Part shown: piece after piece, positions 6,730 to 16,040 of the stretch | Layout: the number at the start of each line of letters is the position of its first letter | How positions within the stretch are numbered: the first letter of the stretch is position 1 | From: Falciphora oryzae | Lineage: Eukaryota; Ascomycota; Sordariomycetes; Magnaporthales; Magnaporthaceae | Direction: 5' to 3' | DNA: 17,570 nt | Assembly (NCBI GenBank): GCA_000733355.1 | Contig: JNVV01000003.1 | Coordinates: forward strand, 1,597,517 to 1,615,086 | Translations under genes and position numbers: made by a program | Notes under the pieces: model-generated | What the model saw: only the letters and a program-made list of their open reading frames with translations | Database searches by the model: none | What the model was told of the DNA's origin: nothing

Positions 6730-9387
6730 CTACGGCCCGGGAGACGAGAGCCCACAGACGGGCCGCTGGCCTGCTGGTGTCCACTCGTCGGCGTTGGCGT
6801 CTCGGCCCGAGAAGCGCCCAATTCCGGGGGAGCTCTCCTCCTCCCACCTTTTCATCTCGTCAGCGTCCAGGTAGCTGGAGATTTGCTTGGGAGACTTGGG
6901 GCGCGCCCGCTGCTGCTGCTGCTGCTGATGGTGGTGGTGGTGGTGGTGGTGCTGCTGCAGTGCCAGGGCCGCCTGTTGCTGCTGTCTACTCCACGCTCCC
7001 GCGCCCGTCGTCGGGCCTGCCGCATCATCGGGCGTGCCAGGTCGGTTGGTGTTGTTGCTATTGCTGCCGCCGCCGCTGTTGGTTGCTCCACCTCCAGTCG
7101 CGGCACTCACGCTGTTGATCGGCGTGAACGAAAGCGATGAGGTCGACCTCTGAGGTGGCTGTTGCTGCTGCTGCTGTCGTTCCGCGCCCGGCCCGTTATC
7201 GTCGTAGTTGTCGAGCCCCCCGGCGTTGGGCGAGTCGCGGTCGTCATATGCGGCCGCGGCTGCCGACTTGTCCCCAACCGACATGATAACGCCATTGTTG
7301 ACCACTTTGGAGCTCTCTTCTTGCCACTCCTTCAGGCCACCACCTGCAGGCACGATGCGCGCGCCAGTCTCCCCACCGCTGCCCGGGACCGCCGCCTGGT
7401 AGTCGCTCTTGACCTGCTGGTAGTACTGATCCTTCTCGAGGAAGTACAGGCTGTACGTCCCCGCCATCTTGAGCGAGTTGGACATCTTGACCAGCGTGTG
7501 GAACGTCACGCTGGAGGGCCCCGACTTAGTGATGCCGCCGCCATCTCCCGCGGGGGTGGTGGGCCCGCCAGCGCCTTCCCCTGTCCCTCCGCTCGAATCG
7601 TCTAGACCACCACCTCCGCCACCGATCTCGTTGCCGTTAGGGTCCTCGTCCGCCAGCATGTGGCCATCAATATCCATATGCGGGAAGTGGTGCGCGTAGA
7701 TGCCCACAAAAGCAGCGGTCCAGACGGCAAAGAGGACGAGCCCGGACATGGGTAGCTTATCGCGACTCTGGCACGTTTCGATCAGGTCCACAATCTCCCG
7801 GGCCGACCGGAACACCTTCTCAGCACTGCGCAGCCAGAAGCCCTCAGGGACCTGGTAGCGCCCCTCGGGGAAAGTCTGCCCATCCAGTGGGCCGACGGGA
7901 CCAGGACAGCGGACGGGTATGAAGGGTATGTATTCGCGGTGGAGCATAATCTGGCAGACGCAGCCGAGCATGTGCAGCGACACGTATGCGCTGGATCCCT
8001 GGTGGTTCTCGTGCTTGAGATAATTGGCGCGCGAGAGCTTGAGGACTGGCGGAAGCGCCGCGTAGAATTCGTCAAGCCTCCGCTCTAGACGTGCAAAAGC
8101 GGTGCTTTCGAGCCAGGGAGGGGATTCCCCGTCCACGACTCTCCCACCGGCGAAGCTGTACTCGGAAATCTCGCCCCATATGTCCACCAGCTTTATGAAG
8201 CACCCCAAAAGGCTGTCTCGGTAGCCCTTGCTTGTTCGTTCCGCCTCGGTTGTCGTGAGGAACCCAGTAGGTGACTCTTCGGCGAGATCGAAATCCATCT
8301 CGGAGCGGGGCAGTTGGATCTTCATGTCTTCGGACCTTATGGCAGAGACCCTCTCCTTTCCGCAAGAGAGCATGCGGTCCAAAATGAAACAACTCCACAT
8401 GGTCCGTCTCCTGACCTCCTTGGCTGTCACCAGCTCGTCGGCCGGCGCGTCTGACTCTGCCATCCGCTTGCGCTTGCCGCCATGATGCTGCGGCTCTGCC
8501 TGAACGGGTACGAGTGTCGATGGCGCCTCCTGCATCGGGTCCCCAAAGCAAAGCCCCAGAGCCTGCGCCATGCGTATTGCGATTCCGACGTACATCCACG
8601 CGCCAAGCCCGCCCGTGTTGGGCTTAGCTTGACTCCATTCGTAAAGGCCCAGCATCAGGAAGGCCTGGACACGCTCGACCGACGCCACTGCCATACAGCT
8701 CCTCATGGGCCCCAAGGACTTTGCAAGGATGTCGGCAAAGTACTCCGAGGCCGCCGTTGCTGTCGAGCCGTCGGAACGTATCTGGATCGAACGGCTCTTA
8801 GCACTCCCACCTTGCTGGTTGGCGACGGAATGCGCGATGTATTTGACGAGATCTGGATGGAATCGCGCTGTTAGGGTCAGTATGCCAAGCAGGACGAGGT
8901 TGACGTCCGAGTCTCCCGGCCTGTCGCTCCCCCGGTTCTTGGACGAGCCTGAGTGCCACTTGAGTGTTGGCATGTGGAGGAAAGGCAGCTCGGTGGCGAA
9001 GTGAAGCTTGAAGATGTCGAAACATTGGATCCACAGCGTCTCGGTCAGATACGGCGCGGCCAATATCTCGGCCCCGAATCTGGACGCGCTCGACGTCGTC
9101 GTGATGGGGCTCTCGTCCAGCCTTTTAAGCCGCTTGCGCTCCGACTGCGCCGCCTCTCCCTCCCGCTTCACCGTCACCGGAGGATCCAGCCTCTTGGGGG
9201 GCAGGAAGGTCGGATCCGGGTACCTGCATTCCTTTCCCGTCTTCACGCAGCCGTCGCAGGGCGAGCTGCCACCGAAGTTGTCACACTTGATCTTGGATTT
9301 CCGGCATCTCAGACACGCGATGCTCGACCGCATCGGTGGGCGCTTCAGGACGGCGGCGACCTTTTTCTCGTCTGCGCTGCTGGCCAT
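6730..9387 (-). CDS. Zn2Cys6 fungal transcription factor with fungal-specific TF domain, at least 885 aa
   Basis: Predicted nuclear, sequence-specific DNA-binding regulator. Counting from the ATG at 9387, the zinc cluster is C25-x2-C28-x6-C35-x8-C44-x2-C47-x6-C54 (ACLRCRKSKIKCD...PCDGC), followed by basic, Pro-rich linker residues. The middle (about 100-600) matches the fungal_trans 'middle homology' region: ELPFLHMPTL, the ASVERVQAFLMLGLYEW helix, WMYVGIAIRMAQALGLC, and KEVRRRTMWSCFILDRMLSCG, where R-R-x-W-W/S-x-F-x-L-D-R is typical. The C-terminal third is low-complexity, with Gly, Ser, Asn and Gln tracts and a Q2-H8-Q6 run. It is a single exon ending in TAG at 6732-6730. The frame continues open and protein-like upstream to 9735 without an ATG, so the true N-terminus probably lies further out through a spliced exon. 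No close named relative is recognised; targets are unknown. Confidence is high for the family, moderate for the start. Confidence 0.93.
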   Translation of the reverse strand: MASSADEKKVAAVLKRPPMRSSIACLRCRKSKIKCDNFGGSSPCDGCVKTGKECRYPDPTFLPPKRLDPPVTVKREGEAAQSERKRLKRLDESPITTTSSASRFGAEILAAPYLTETLWIQCFDIFKLHFATELPFLHMPTLKWHSGSSKNRGSDRPGDSDVNLVLLGILTLTARFHPDLVKYIAHSVANQQGGSAKSRSIQIRSDGSTATAASEYFADILAKSLGPMRSCMAVASVERVQAFLMLGLYEWSQAKPNTGGLGAWMYVGIAIRMAQALGLCFGDPMQEAPSTLVPVQAEPQHHGGKRKRMAESDAPADELVTAKEVRRRTMWSCFILDRMLSCGKERVSAIRSEDMKIQLPRSEMDFDLAEESPTGFLTTTEAERTSKGYRDSLLGCFIKLVDIWGEISEYSFAGGRVVDGESPPWLESTAFARLERRLDEFYAALPPVLKLSRANYLKHENHQGSSAYVSLHMLGCVCQIMLHREYIPFIPVRCPGPVGPLDGQTFPEGRYQVPEGFWLRSAEKVFRSAREIVDLIETCQSRDKLPMSGLVLFAVWTAAFVGIYAHHFPHMDIDGHMLADEDPNGNEIGGGGGGLDDSSGGTGEGAGGPTTPAGDGGGITKSGPSSVTFHTLVKMSNSLKMAGTYSLYFLEKDQYYQQVKSDYQAAVPGSGGETGARIVPAGGGLKEWQEESSKVVNNGVIMSVGDKSAAAAAYDDRDSPNAGGLDNYDDNGPGAERQQQQQQPPQRSTSSLSFTPINSVSAATGGGATNSGGGSNSNNTNRPGTPDDAAGPTTGAGAWSRQQQQAALALQQHHHHHHHHQQQQQQRARPKSPKQISSYLDADEMKRWEEESSPGIGRFSGRDANADEWTPAGQRPVCGLSSPGP
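6910..6957 (-). repeat. In-frame CAG/CAC/CAT trinucleotide tract encoding Gln2-His8-Gln6
   Basis: On the plus strand there are six CTG units, one ATG, seven GTG units and two CTG units. Read on the minus strand inside the transcription-factor gene they give two Gln, eight His and six Gln near residues 810-826. A second pure Gln tract lies near 7160-7177. Such tracts are common in fungal activators and prone to length variation. Confidence 0.9.
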
Positions 9388-9735
9388 GACTGCGAATCCC
9401 GCAACCCTGAAGGGTTCATCACCGGCGGCCGCCGTCACGGCTAACTCCTGGCTCCTGATCGTTGCACCCGCTACATCTGCGTTGCTCGTACCAGTAGCTG
9501 ACGACCCCCGTAGCCTCCCGGGCGTAGGCGGATAATGCGCCTGTGATTTGGTGTTGGGCGGAACTGGTGGAATATCCCCCTCGGAGACGAAAGCGTCCTC
9601 GAACTTGCGCCTGGGTGCTGATGCGATAGACGCGCCTATAGCGCTTTCATCAGCATCCGATGGATCGGGAGGGGAAATGATAGACTGGATCCGAAGCGGA
9701 GACGTAATTGTGCCGGCTTGGGTCTTCGGCAGACC
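9388..9735 (-). other. Probable coding extension of the Zn2Cys6 gene upstream of its first ATG
   Basis: The transcription-factor frame stays open for 116 codons upstream of the ATG at 9387, contains no in-frame ATG and stops at a TAG at 9738-9736. The translation looks like a real disordered N-terminus (PLRIQSIISPPDPSDADES, APRRKFEDAFVSEGDIPPVP) and the codons favour C or G at the third position, as in the gene body. The TAG itself lies in TGCTAG followed by GG, which would serve as a 3' splice site. A GTATCT donor at 9819-9814 would give an 84-nt intron. The initiating exon was not found. Confidence 0.5.
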
Positions 9736-10927
9736 CTAGCACCAAGCGACAGTCGGGGGCAGAGGGGTATCGCAAGAGCGCGGGGACTAGAGTGGCACGA
9801 GTTCGAGACAGATAGATACCCGATGTGGTGGAAGAAAGCCGAGGGTGTAAGCAGCGGAAGGGCGAGCTGCCGCCGCCGCCGCTGGTGCTGAGTGCAGTGG
9901 ACGGCTGTGACTAACTACCTAGTCAGGAAGACACAAAAGCCGTCGCGGTCGTCGTCGTGCACGGCCGGGCTCCCTTCCACGAGTTAGCACGCGATGCTCG
10001 TGGGACGGGCAACACAAAACCGGGAGTGACGAGGCTGGAGTTTGTCGGCGCGCGGGCGCGTGGGTATTCAGACTTGGCTCGGGCGAACAGGTTGGGCGTT
10101 GCGAAAAGGGGTGGCACAACGTCACGAGCAATGCAGCTACCCGGCGATGACGAGGAGGTCAGCCGTATTACCCCGTTCGGGCTCGGTCGAGAACCTCGGC
10201 AGCCGTCCAGCCTGAGCACCAATGCGTCGTCCGCTGTATTCCCAGCGTGATGGAAATGCCTGGTGGACGTAAGGGGCTGCGCCGGCGGCAGCGCAAGGCT
10301 GAAATTAGCATCGATGTCGCCGTGTGCAGTTGGACATTGGGGCGCGCAGCTTTGCTCGACCAGCTGGCAAAGGGACCGCACAATCCTAAACTAGCTGCCG
10401 AGGTTTGGCACGCTTGTACCTACTTCGCGTCCCAAGTACCTCCGCACCTAATGTCCAGCCGAACCGAGCCAATAGGTAGGCCGCAAATAACCTCTAGAGT
10501 CGATCAATGCAAGGCGCGCCTGTTTCGGAAGCTCGCGGCGACAGCCGACAACGCTGAGACTGGGAACGCGCGGGGTGACTGTGCAAAGGAGACAGGCGCG
10601 CTTGTTTTGGGCTGTGAGAATGAGAACTGGCCTTCGCTCGGCCAGGGCGGGAGCGCGAAGAGCAGGATAGTCAGAACCGCGACCCGTGGTCTTTAGGAGG
10701 GGCTATGGTCGGTTTGTTGTTTACCGCTTCGCCAGGCGTCTGTCACTCTTGTCGAAAGCAAAAGTGTGAAGAGAAGAGGAGAGGCCGGCGCGAGGTCTGG
10801 GCCGGGCAGATCGGCTTGTTGACGAAAACGGAGAGAAGGCGGATGGACGGCGATGGGTGCGGGTTACATACACGCCCGTCACCCAGCTGTCTACGATGCT
10901 AGTGAGACGGCTGGCACGACCCTACTG

Positions 10928-10942
10928 TAGTAGTAGTAGTAG
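10928..10942. repeat. (TAG)5 microsatellite
   Basis: Five perfect TAG units in a row, in the gene-free interval. Confidence 0.85.
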
Positions 10943-12227
10943 GCATTTGGGTATAGCGCTCCGATTCCAGCAGCACTTCCAAGATATCAACCCCATTTCT
11001 TGGGCTCCACCCCGCCGCATTCTGATCCTTCCCGGGCATGGGATCGATCAAATTACGGGACGGGATTGGGCGGACGGGCTGGAGCGGTACGGAGCGGCGG
11101 TGGGCGAAACGAGGGAAGGCCTCAGCAGGCGTGTCCCTCGAGGTCCTGGTAGGTAGCATGGGGTGGGAAGCGGTGCCTGGCTGTCGCACCACACCCCGGC
11201 CACCCAACCTGCCTGTGTTAGCTAGAGGGCGCCCGGGCGGGCAGCCCCCTCCTCGGGTGTGACTGGTGTGGAAGGAGAAGAAGCAAGATGACATCCATTG
11301 TGTGTTGCCCTGGGGAGTTCGTAGACGGTAGCCCAAGCAACCAAGATTCAACTCCCTGAACGCAGCCCAAGGAAGAAAAAAACCAAGTGAGACCAGGATA
11401 ACCCCGCGCTAGCGAAAGTGGCACGGATCCCGTGGTGGCTGACAAGACCTGGCGGAAGGTACGCAACCGCATAGCCAGCGATCGTATTGCCCGATGGGCA
11501 TGCCTTCGGCGTCCGGCCCCAGGCTGGTTGGTTGGCTGCCTGACCCAACTGGGCACGCCGATGCTGGCCCGACGCAAACCGGGAGTTTTGTATGCATGGG
11601 ACCAGGACATACGATAAGTAGGTGGATGTCGTCGGGTGCATCCTTCACTCGAGGGAACAAACGCGCCCGACGGTAGACACGTGCGAATTTCCCGGCGCCC
11701 AAGTCTACCCGAAGAGAGGAAACCGAGAGGACGTGTGAAACCCGCTCGGCTGGCAACGACGGGCGGGTGTGGGGTGTGTCGGTTGATGTGGCCCGGGAGG
11801 GGATGCCACTTGCGATGCTGGGGTAGCCCCGTCATACAACGCACTCGGTGTGTCTAGCTACACTGGTCCACCCCGCCAGTTCTTTCCGATGTCCGTGCCG
11901 TTTGAAGCTTGGACGGGGTCGTGGAATATGCGCATACTCTTATGGCGTTTGAACAGGGAACTGCCGGCTCTTCATTTGCAATTCCCAAGCCCCGGGAGCA
12001 AACGGTCAACCAGCCAGCGGGCGCCCAACGTTCAGCACCAGAAGGCTGGCTTTGCGCCATGCTATGCGAGGCCGAGGTGGCCGAGTCACGGCCGGACCGT
12101 CCCAGGCGCCAATCTGCCCGACTCTGACTGCTGCACAGCGAATCCGTCGCGCTCAGGATTGGACAGCGGCGTCGGGCTTGGTAAACGACATGCTGCAAGT
12201 CCGGATCACAGGGGACGCGCACCTGAC

Positions 12228-12278
12228 GGGGAGGGGACGGATGATGTGACGGGAGGGGGTCAGGAAGAGGGAGGGGGG
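12228..12278 (+). other. Cluster of six G-runs (possible G-quadruplex)
   Basis: Runs of three or more G occur at 12228-12231, 12233-12236, 12251-12253, 12255-12259, 12269-12271 and 12273-12278. Two of the spacers exceed 7 nt, so this is a loose rather than canonical quadruplex motif. Its function, if any, is unknown. Confidence 0.35.
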
Positions 12279-13729
12279 AGGTGGCTGGTTCGCCATTCGC
12301 CCAGCGAAGAGCTGAGACGTCGCCATCGTGGGGCTTGTGTAAGGGTCGGGGAGTGAGAGGTGGTGGCCGCAGAGGTGGCCGCAGCCGAGAGACCACAATC
12401 TAGCCGGGCCAGAGGCCCTTTTTGGCGGCCGCATCGGTCCACTAGTCGAGGCTGCTGCCGTGGCCTATTGGCAAGCCATGCAAGCCCCGCGACGAGTGAG
12501 GTCCCGACGGGAAGTCGGTTGACGCGCGGTTAGCGAACGGTCTTGAGCAGCCGAGCGACATGGCGGTCAGCCCACGCGGCACATCAGGTACCCTCGTACC
12601 ACGGAATGACGCACCTGACTATGCGTCGCCAGGTTTTTCGGTCGATTCTCGAGATGCGCTAGACGATGGCTCGCGCAGCTGTGATTGACATAATGGCAGC
12701 TTGCGTGCTTGCGAGCTTGCCCATGGAAGAAAGAAGTTGAGCAGACTCGAAGAATTAGACTCTTGGTAAGGCTTGTAATGTCACAGACACACTCGCCGCG
12801 AGTCAAACAAAAATTGAAGGCACATACCCTGCCCGGAAGGAGCCTTCGGCGCACTTTCAATGTCTGCCTGCCCAGTTCTCCAGCCCTCCCTGAAGCAACT
12901 CGAGCCGACCCAACATGAATGGCACAGCCTAATGCACTCACCATCTCTACCTATGTTGGTTGATATAATACGAACTGCAGAAAGACGCTTGCTTATTTTC
13001 GAACATTGGCGAGCAAGAAAGCAAAGCTGGGGTCCTCCGCGGCAACAGATCGTGGGCAAGTCTGCTGCGCGATTTGGTTAGTCCGGATTTCTCCAGATGA
13101 GCTTGAGGCCATCTGGATACGAAGTTTTCGCGCCACGAGGCTTTGAGCCGCCGCATAGGGTCTACGGGGCGCCAGATCTGGTACATCGATTCTTAGGTTC
13201 GCGTTAGCAGGCTGAAAGGCTTCGGCGTCGCCGAGACGTCCGTTCCCCATAGAGCGCACGCCAGGCCTTTGTCATCGGCCAGAGGGCGTTCCGGGTAATC
13301 GTGGAAAGGATGAGCCAAACCCCTTGATTATGCCCAGAGCAAAGTTGCCATCGCGGCGCCGGACACTACTCCCACAGCTCCGAGCCCAATCCCAGCTGTG
13401 ACGGCCTCGGCGCCCGCCCGGGCCTGATCCAGTCGCTTGAGAACCCGGCCTCGAAAGTCTCGCCCCAGTGCTGTACCCGCGGGGCTTTATTACCACTGTC
13501 TACATGAGAGGGCCTTGATGGAACATGTATGCGAGTGAGATGACAGCCGTGAGCGCTACTTAGAGATGGGTTCAAAAGGGGCCCGTCCCTCGGAGCGAAG
13601 ACGGACAAAGAATACCGAGACCAACCACAAAATATCCATTTACCCATTAGAAAATGAGACCGTGACAGCGACACCTTTAACACGAACATTTCAATGAAAC
13701 CCCCTCTGCTCGCAATGAGGAAACCGCAA

Positions 13730-13742
13730 CAACTTGACGTTG
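13730..13742. repeat. Copy 1 of 13-bp repeat CAACTTGACGTTG
   Basis: The 13-mer occurs here and again at 14012-14024 in the same orientation, and each copy is itself a dyad (CAAC-N5-GTTG). It lies 739 bp upstream of the esterase start codon. A transcription-factor site is possible but not shown. Confidence 0.4.
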
Positions 13743-14010
13743 GACCGTGGCGGTCCTGTTCGTGGTATTCTGACGGACTACCCTCTCCGCGATCTCGGCC
13801 GTCGGGAGAACACGTCTCCAGCAACCTCGCGCGACTTGGCCGGAACGGCGACGAGTGAGGAATCGCCACGGAATGTTGGTAGCAGCAACGAGACTACCGA
13901 TTCGATCACGTCGAACGAAACAGTTCTGTTCGTAGACCGCCCCGAACCGTGGAGGAGGTGAGGGGAAAGGCGGGGGAGAACGGTGTTCTGCCTCCGAGTT
14001 CCTTCTGCAT

Positions 14011-14025
14011 GCAACTTGACGTTGC
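14011..14025. repeat. Copy 2 of 13-bp repeat, extended to a 5-bp dyad GCAAC-N5-GTTGC
   Basis: The repeat CAACTTGACGTTG (14012-14024) recurs 282 bp after its first copy; here flanking G and C extend the dyad arms to five bases. It lies about 340 bp upstream of the esterase TATA box. Confidence 0.4.
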
Positions 14026-14349
14026 AGTCAGTTGAACATTTTGAAGTTCGGCACGCAAAGGACGATGACCTATAACCCGATCTCCCTTGGTGAACTCGCA
14101 GCCAGGGCAACAGAGACCTATTTTACATCATTGTTATCTCGTTGGTGTCGTTTCCAGCGTCGCACGAGGGGTAACCACATCCATCATCCAACTGGTACGG
14201 TGGGAAGAATCCCAAACTTGATGATGATCTGGACTTGAGAAGTTCCACCAAGGAGGTCATTTGCCGGAAGCAACTCTCCGCTACCTGCCTTCGTGCTGTA
14301 GCATAGAGTGACAGTCTCGGGTTAACATGATGTCCTAAAAAAAAAAGCA

Positions 14350-14357
14350 TATAAATA
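14350..14357 (+). promoter_or_regulatory. TATA box of the esterase gene
   Basis: TATAAATA, a canonical TATA element, directly after an A-rich run. Transcription would be expected about 25-35 bp downstream, near 14380, which places the in-frame ATG at 14379 at or before the transcript start and supports the ATG at 14469 as the true start. Confidence 0.7.
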
Positions 14358-14468
14358 GGCGATGACCTAGGTCTTGCGATGGCAAGAAGAGGCAGAGGTT
14401 GGCAGTCACGCCGAGTAGCTGCCTCAACGTCCAGAGCCCCCTGCCACCGCCGTACAAGTCTCGCCAAC

Positions 14469-15329
14469 ATGGTTCTCGTCAACTCCCTCTCCCTCTTGAG
14501 CCTGGCTCACGTTGTCGTCGCCGGACTGAGCCCGGGATGCGGCAAAGCCCCGACAATCACATCGGGCACCAAGACCATCAACGTCGGGGGCCAGCAGCGC
14601 CAGTTCATGATCCGGGTCCCGTCCAACTACCAGAACAACAGGGGCTACAAGCTCGTGTACGGCCTGCACTGGGTCGGCGGGCGCATGGATCAGGTCGCCA
14701 ACGGCGGCGACCTCGGCTCGCGCGGCTGGAAGTACTTTGGCCTGCAGGACGTCGCCAACGAGACGGCCATCTTCGTCGCGCCCCAGGGCCTCAACGGCGG
14801 CTGGCCCAACAACGGCGGCTCCGACCTGCGCTTTATCGACGCCATGAACCAGTACATCGACGCGGGTCTTTGCGTTGAGCAAACCCAGCGCTTCGCCATC
14901 GGCTTTTCCTACGGCGCGTCCATGGCCTACGCCATCGCCTGCGCGCGCGCCCGCAGCGGCTTCCGCGGCGTCGCCGCCATCGCCGGCGGGTCCATGTCCG
15001 GCTGCGACGGCGGCAACGACCCCATCGCTTATTTCGGAATTCACGGTATCCGGGACGGCACGCTCAACATTGCGAGCGGCCGCTCCATGCGCGACAAGTT
15101 CCTCCGGACCAACGGCTGCGCGTCCATGGCCGGGGCCAGGGAGCCGTCGCAGGGCAGCAGGACGCACATCACCACGGCCGCCACCGGCTGCAGGGCGGGC
15201 TATCCGGTCCAGTGGGCGGCGCACGACGGCGGGCACATCCAGGCGGCGGCTGACCGGCCTGCGCCTGAGGAGAACGGGGCAACATCTTGGGTGGGGCCTG
15301 AGGTCTGGCAGTTCTGGAACAGGCTGTAA
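14469..15329 (+). CDS. Secreted feruloyl-esterase-like hydrolase (CE1 / esterase D-PHB depolymerase family), 286 aa
   Basis: Predicted extracellular alpha/beta-hydrolase that cleaves ester links, most likely ferulic or related acids esterified to plant arabinoxylan. Residues 1-19 form a signal peptide (hydrophobic core LSLLSLAHVVVA). The catalytic triad is visible: nucleophile S147 in G-F-S-Y-G, acid D196 in HGIRDGT, and H256 in AHDGGH. YGLHWVGG (64-71) would give the oxyanion-hole region, and APQGLNGGWPNNGGSD (104-119) is a typical family segment. Length and order match single-domain fungal type-D/FaeC-like enzymes; no cellulose-binding module is present. It is a single exon. I chose ATG 14469 because it gives a proper signal peptide and lies downstream of the expected transcript start; an in-frame ATG at 14379 would add 30 Arg-rich residues ahead of the signal. 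A related acetyl-xylan esterase or PHB depolymerase activity remains possible. Confidence 0.88.
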   Translation: MVLVNSLSLLSLAHVVVAGLSPGCGKAPTITSGTKTINVGGQQRQFMIRVPSNYQNNRGYKLVYGLHWVGGRMDQVANGGDLGSRGWKYFGLQDVANETAIFVAPQGLNGGWPNNGGSDLRFIDAMNQYIDAGLCVEQTQRFAIGFSYGASMAYAIACARARSGFRGVAAIAGGSMSGCDGGNDPIAYFGIHGIRDGTLNIASGRSMRDKFLRTNGCASMAGAREPSQGSRTHITTAATGCRAGYPVQWAAHDGGHIQAAADRPAPEENGATSWVGPEVWQFWNRL

Positions 15330-15622
15330 GGGGAGTGGCCATCATAGACCGAGGCAAGCCAAAGAAAAGGGAAAATGTGGTTCAGGGATGGATAGGAATC
15401 TTGGATGCTCAGAGTAGGTAGATGTGTTGTCGTTGGGTGGCGGATGCTGTGGCTGGTGAAGCGAATAGCGGCGGAATCGTTGTACTACCTACGCAATTTG
15501 ATTAGTCTTCTTTGGTTGCGAAGCGAATCTGCGGAAGCCGGAAGCGACTTGCACCGCCACTAATTTGATCAAGGCTCCGAGACTGAAGCCAAGGGCATGG
15601 TTGCTCCAGTCATCCCTTGAAT

Positions 15623-15651
15623 GAGTTCATGTCCAACTATCGCATGAACTC
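15623..15651. repeat. 9-bp perfect inverted repeat, 11-nt spacer
   Basis: GAGTTCATG (15623-15631) and CATGAACTC (15643-15651) are exact reverse complements. It lies 294 bp past the esterase stop codon. It may form a transcript hairpin or be a dyad protein-binding site. Confidence 0.6.
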
Positions 15652-16002
15652 GGCACACCTTTCCTCGGGGATAAAAGCAATAGCCCATGGCGTCGATTAG
15701 AAACCTCTTTTGGCGGCCTCCTTTAGTGGGAGTGAGACGTCCACGCATATCAATCGCCCCTTGGCTCCCTCGTCCCCATCTGGAGTACGCGGAGCGCGCG
15801 GATGCTTAGTCCGCGACACGACGCAATGCAAATCAGAAGGAACAAGCTTTTTTTTTTTCGTCCGGTCCGGAACAGGCAGACCAGACATCGGCGTGAGGCG
15901 CAGCAGCACAAGGTTCAGAGAAGAAGACCCGGCAGAGCAAGAAGCCCGTTTCCTTGGCAGACACACAACCCGCGACACTATTTGAGGCGTCTGTGCATGC
16001 AT

Positions 16003-16040
16003 GTTGCGTGTGTGACTGTGTGAGTGCGGGTGTGGGTGTG
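16003..16040. repeat. TG-rich simple sequence
   Basis: An imperfect run of TGTGTG, GTGAGTG and GGGTGTGGGTGTG words; no coding sense is evident. Confidence 0.6.

Larger units (their letters stand above)
9736..14349. promoter_or_regulatory. 4.6-kb interval without a supportable gene (upstream of two divergent genes)
   Basis: Both flanking genes point outward, so this is their shared upstream region. Open frames up to about 200 codons occur on both strands, but none shows a recognisable domain, codon bias like the neighbours, or splice-linked partners. Visible small elements are a TAG microsatellite, a cluster of G-runs and a repeated 13-bp near-palindrome. It probably holds the 5' leader and possibly a 5' exon of the transcription-factor gene at the left end, and the esterase promoter at the right end. 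A diverged, intron-rich gene or a non-coding RNA cannot be excluded. Confidence 0.4.

Noticed and set aside
8072..8599. 175-codon minus-strand frame inside the transcription-factor gene
   Set aside because: A different frame of the same strand as a well-supported gene, without any family resemblance.
9780..9840. GTTCGAGAC word resembling a tRNA B box
   Set aside because: No A box at the right distance and no cloverleaf stems; no tRNA gene was convincing anywhere in the window.
10247..10696. 149-codon plus-strand open frame
   Set aside because: No recognisable motif, no codon bias like the neighbours, and it lies in the divergent upstream interval.
11218..11844. 208-codon minus-strand open frame
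   Set aside because: Composition is that of random GC-rich translation (many Arg, Pro, Ser, His), with no domain, no splice partner and overlapping frames of similar length on both strands.
13366..13869. 167-codon minus-strand open frame upstream of the esterase
   Set aside because: No domain, signal peptide or partner exons; several competing frames overlap it.
14379..14468. Upstream in-frame ATG extending the esterase by 30 residues
   Set aside because: The extension is Arg-rich, would hide the signal peptide, and starts only about 22 bp after the TATA box, at or before the expected transcript start.
14424..15236. 270-codon minus-strand frame opposite the esterase
   Set aside because: Ala/Gly/Val/Arg/Asp-rich antisense shadow produced by the strong third-position GC bias of the real gene.
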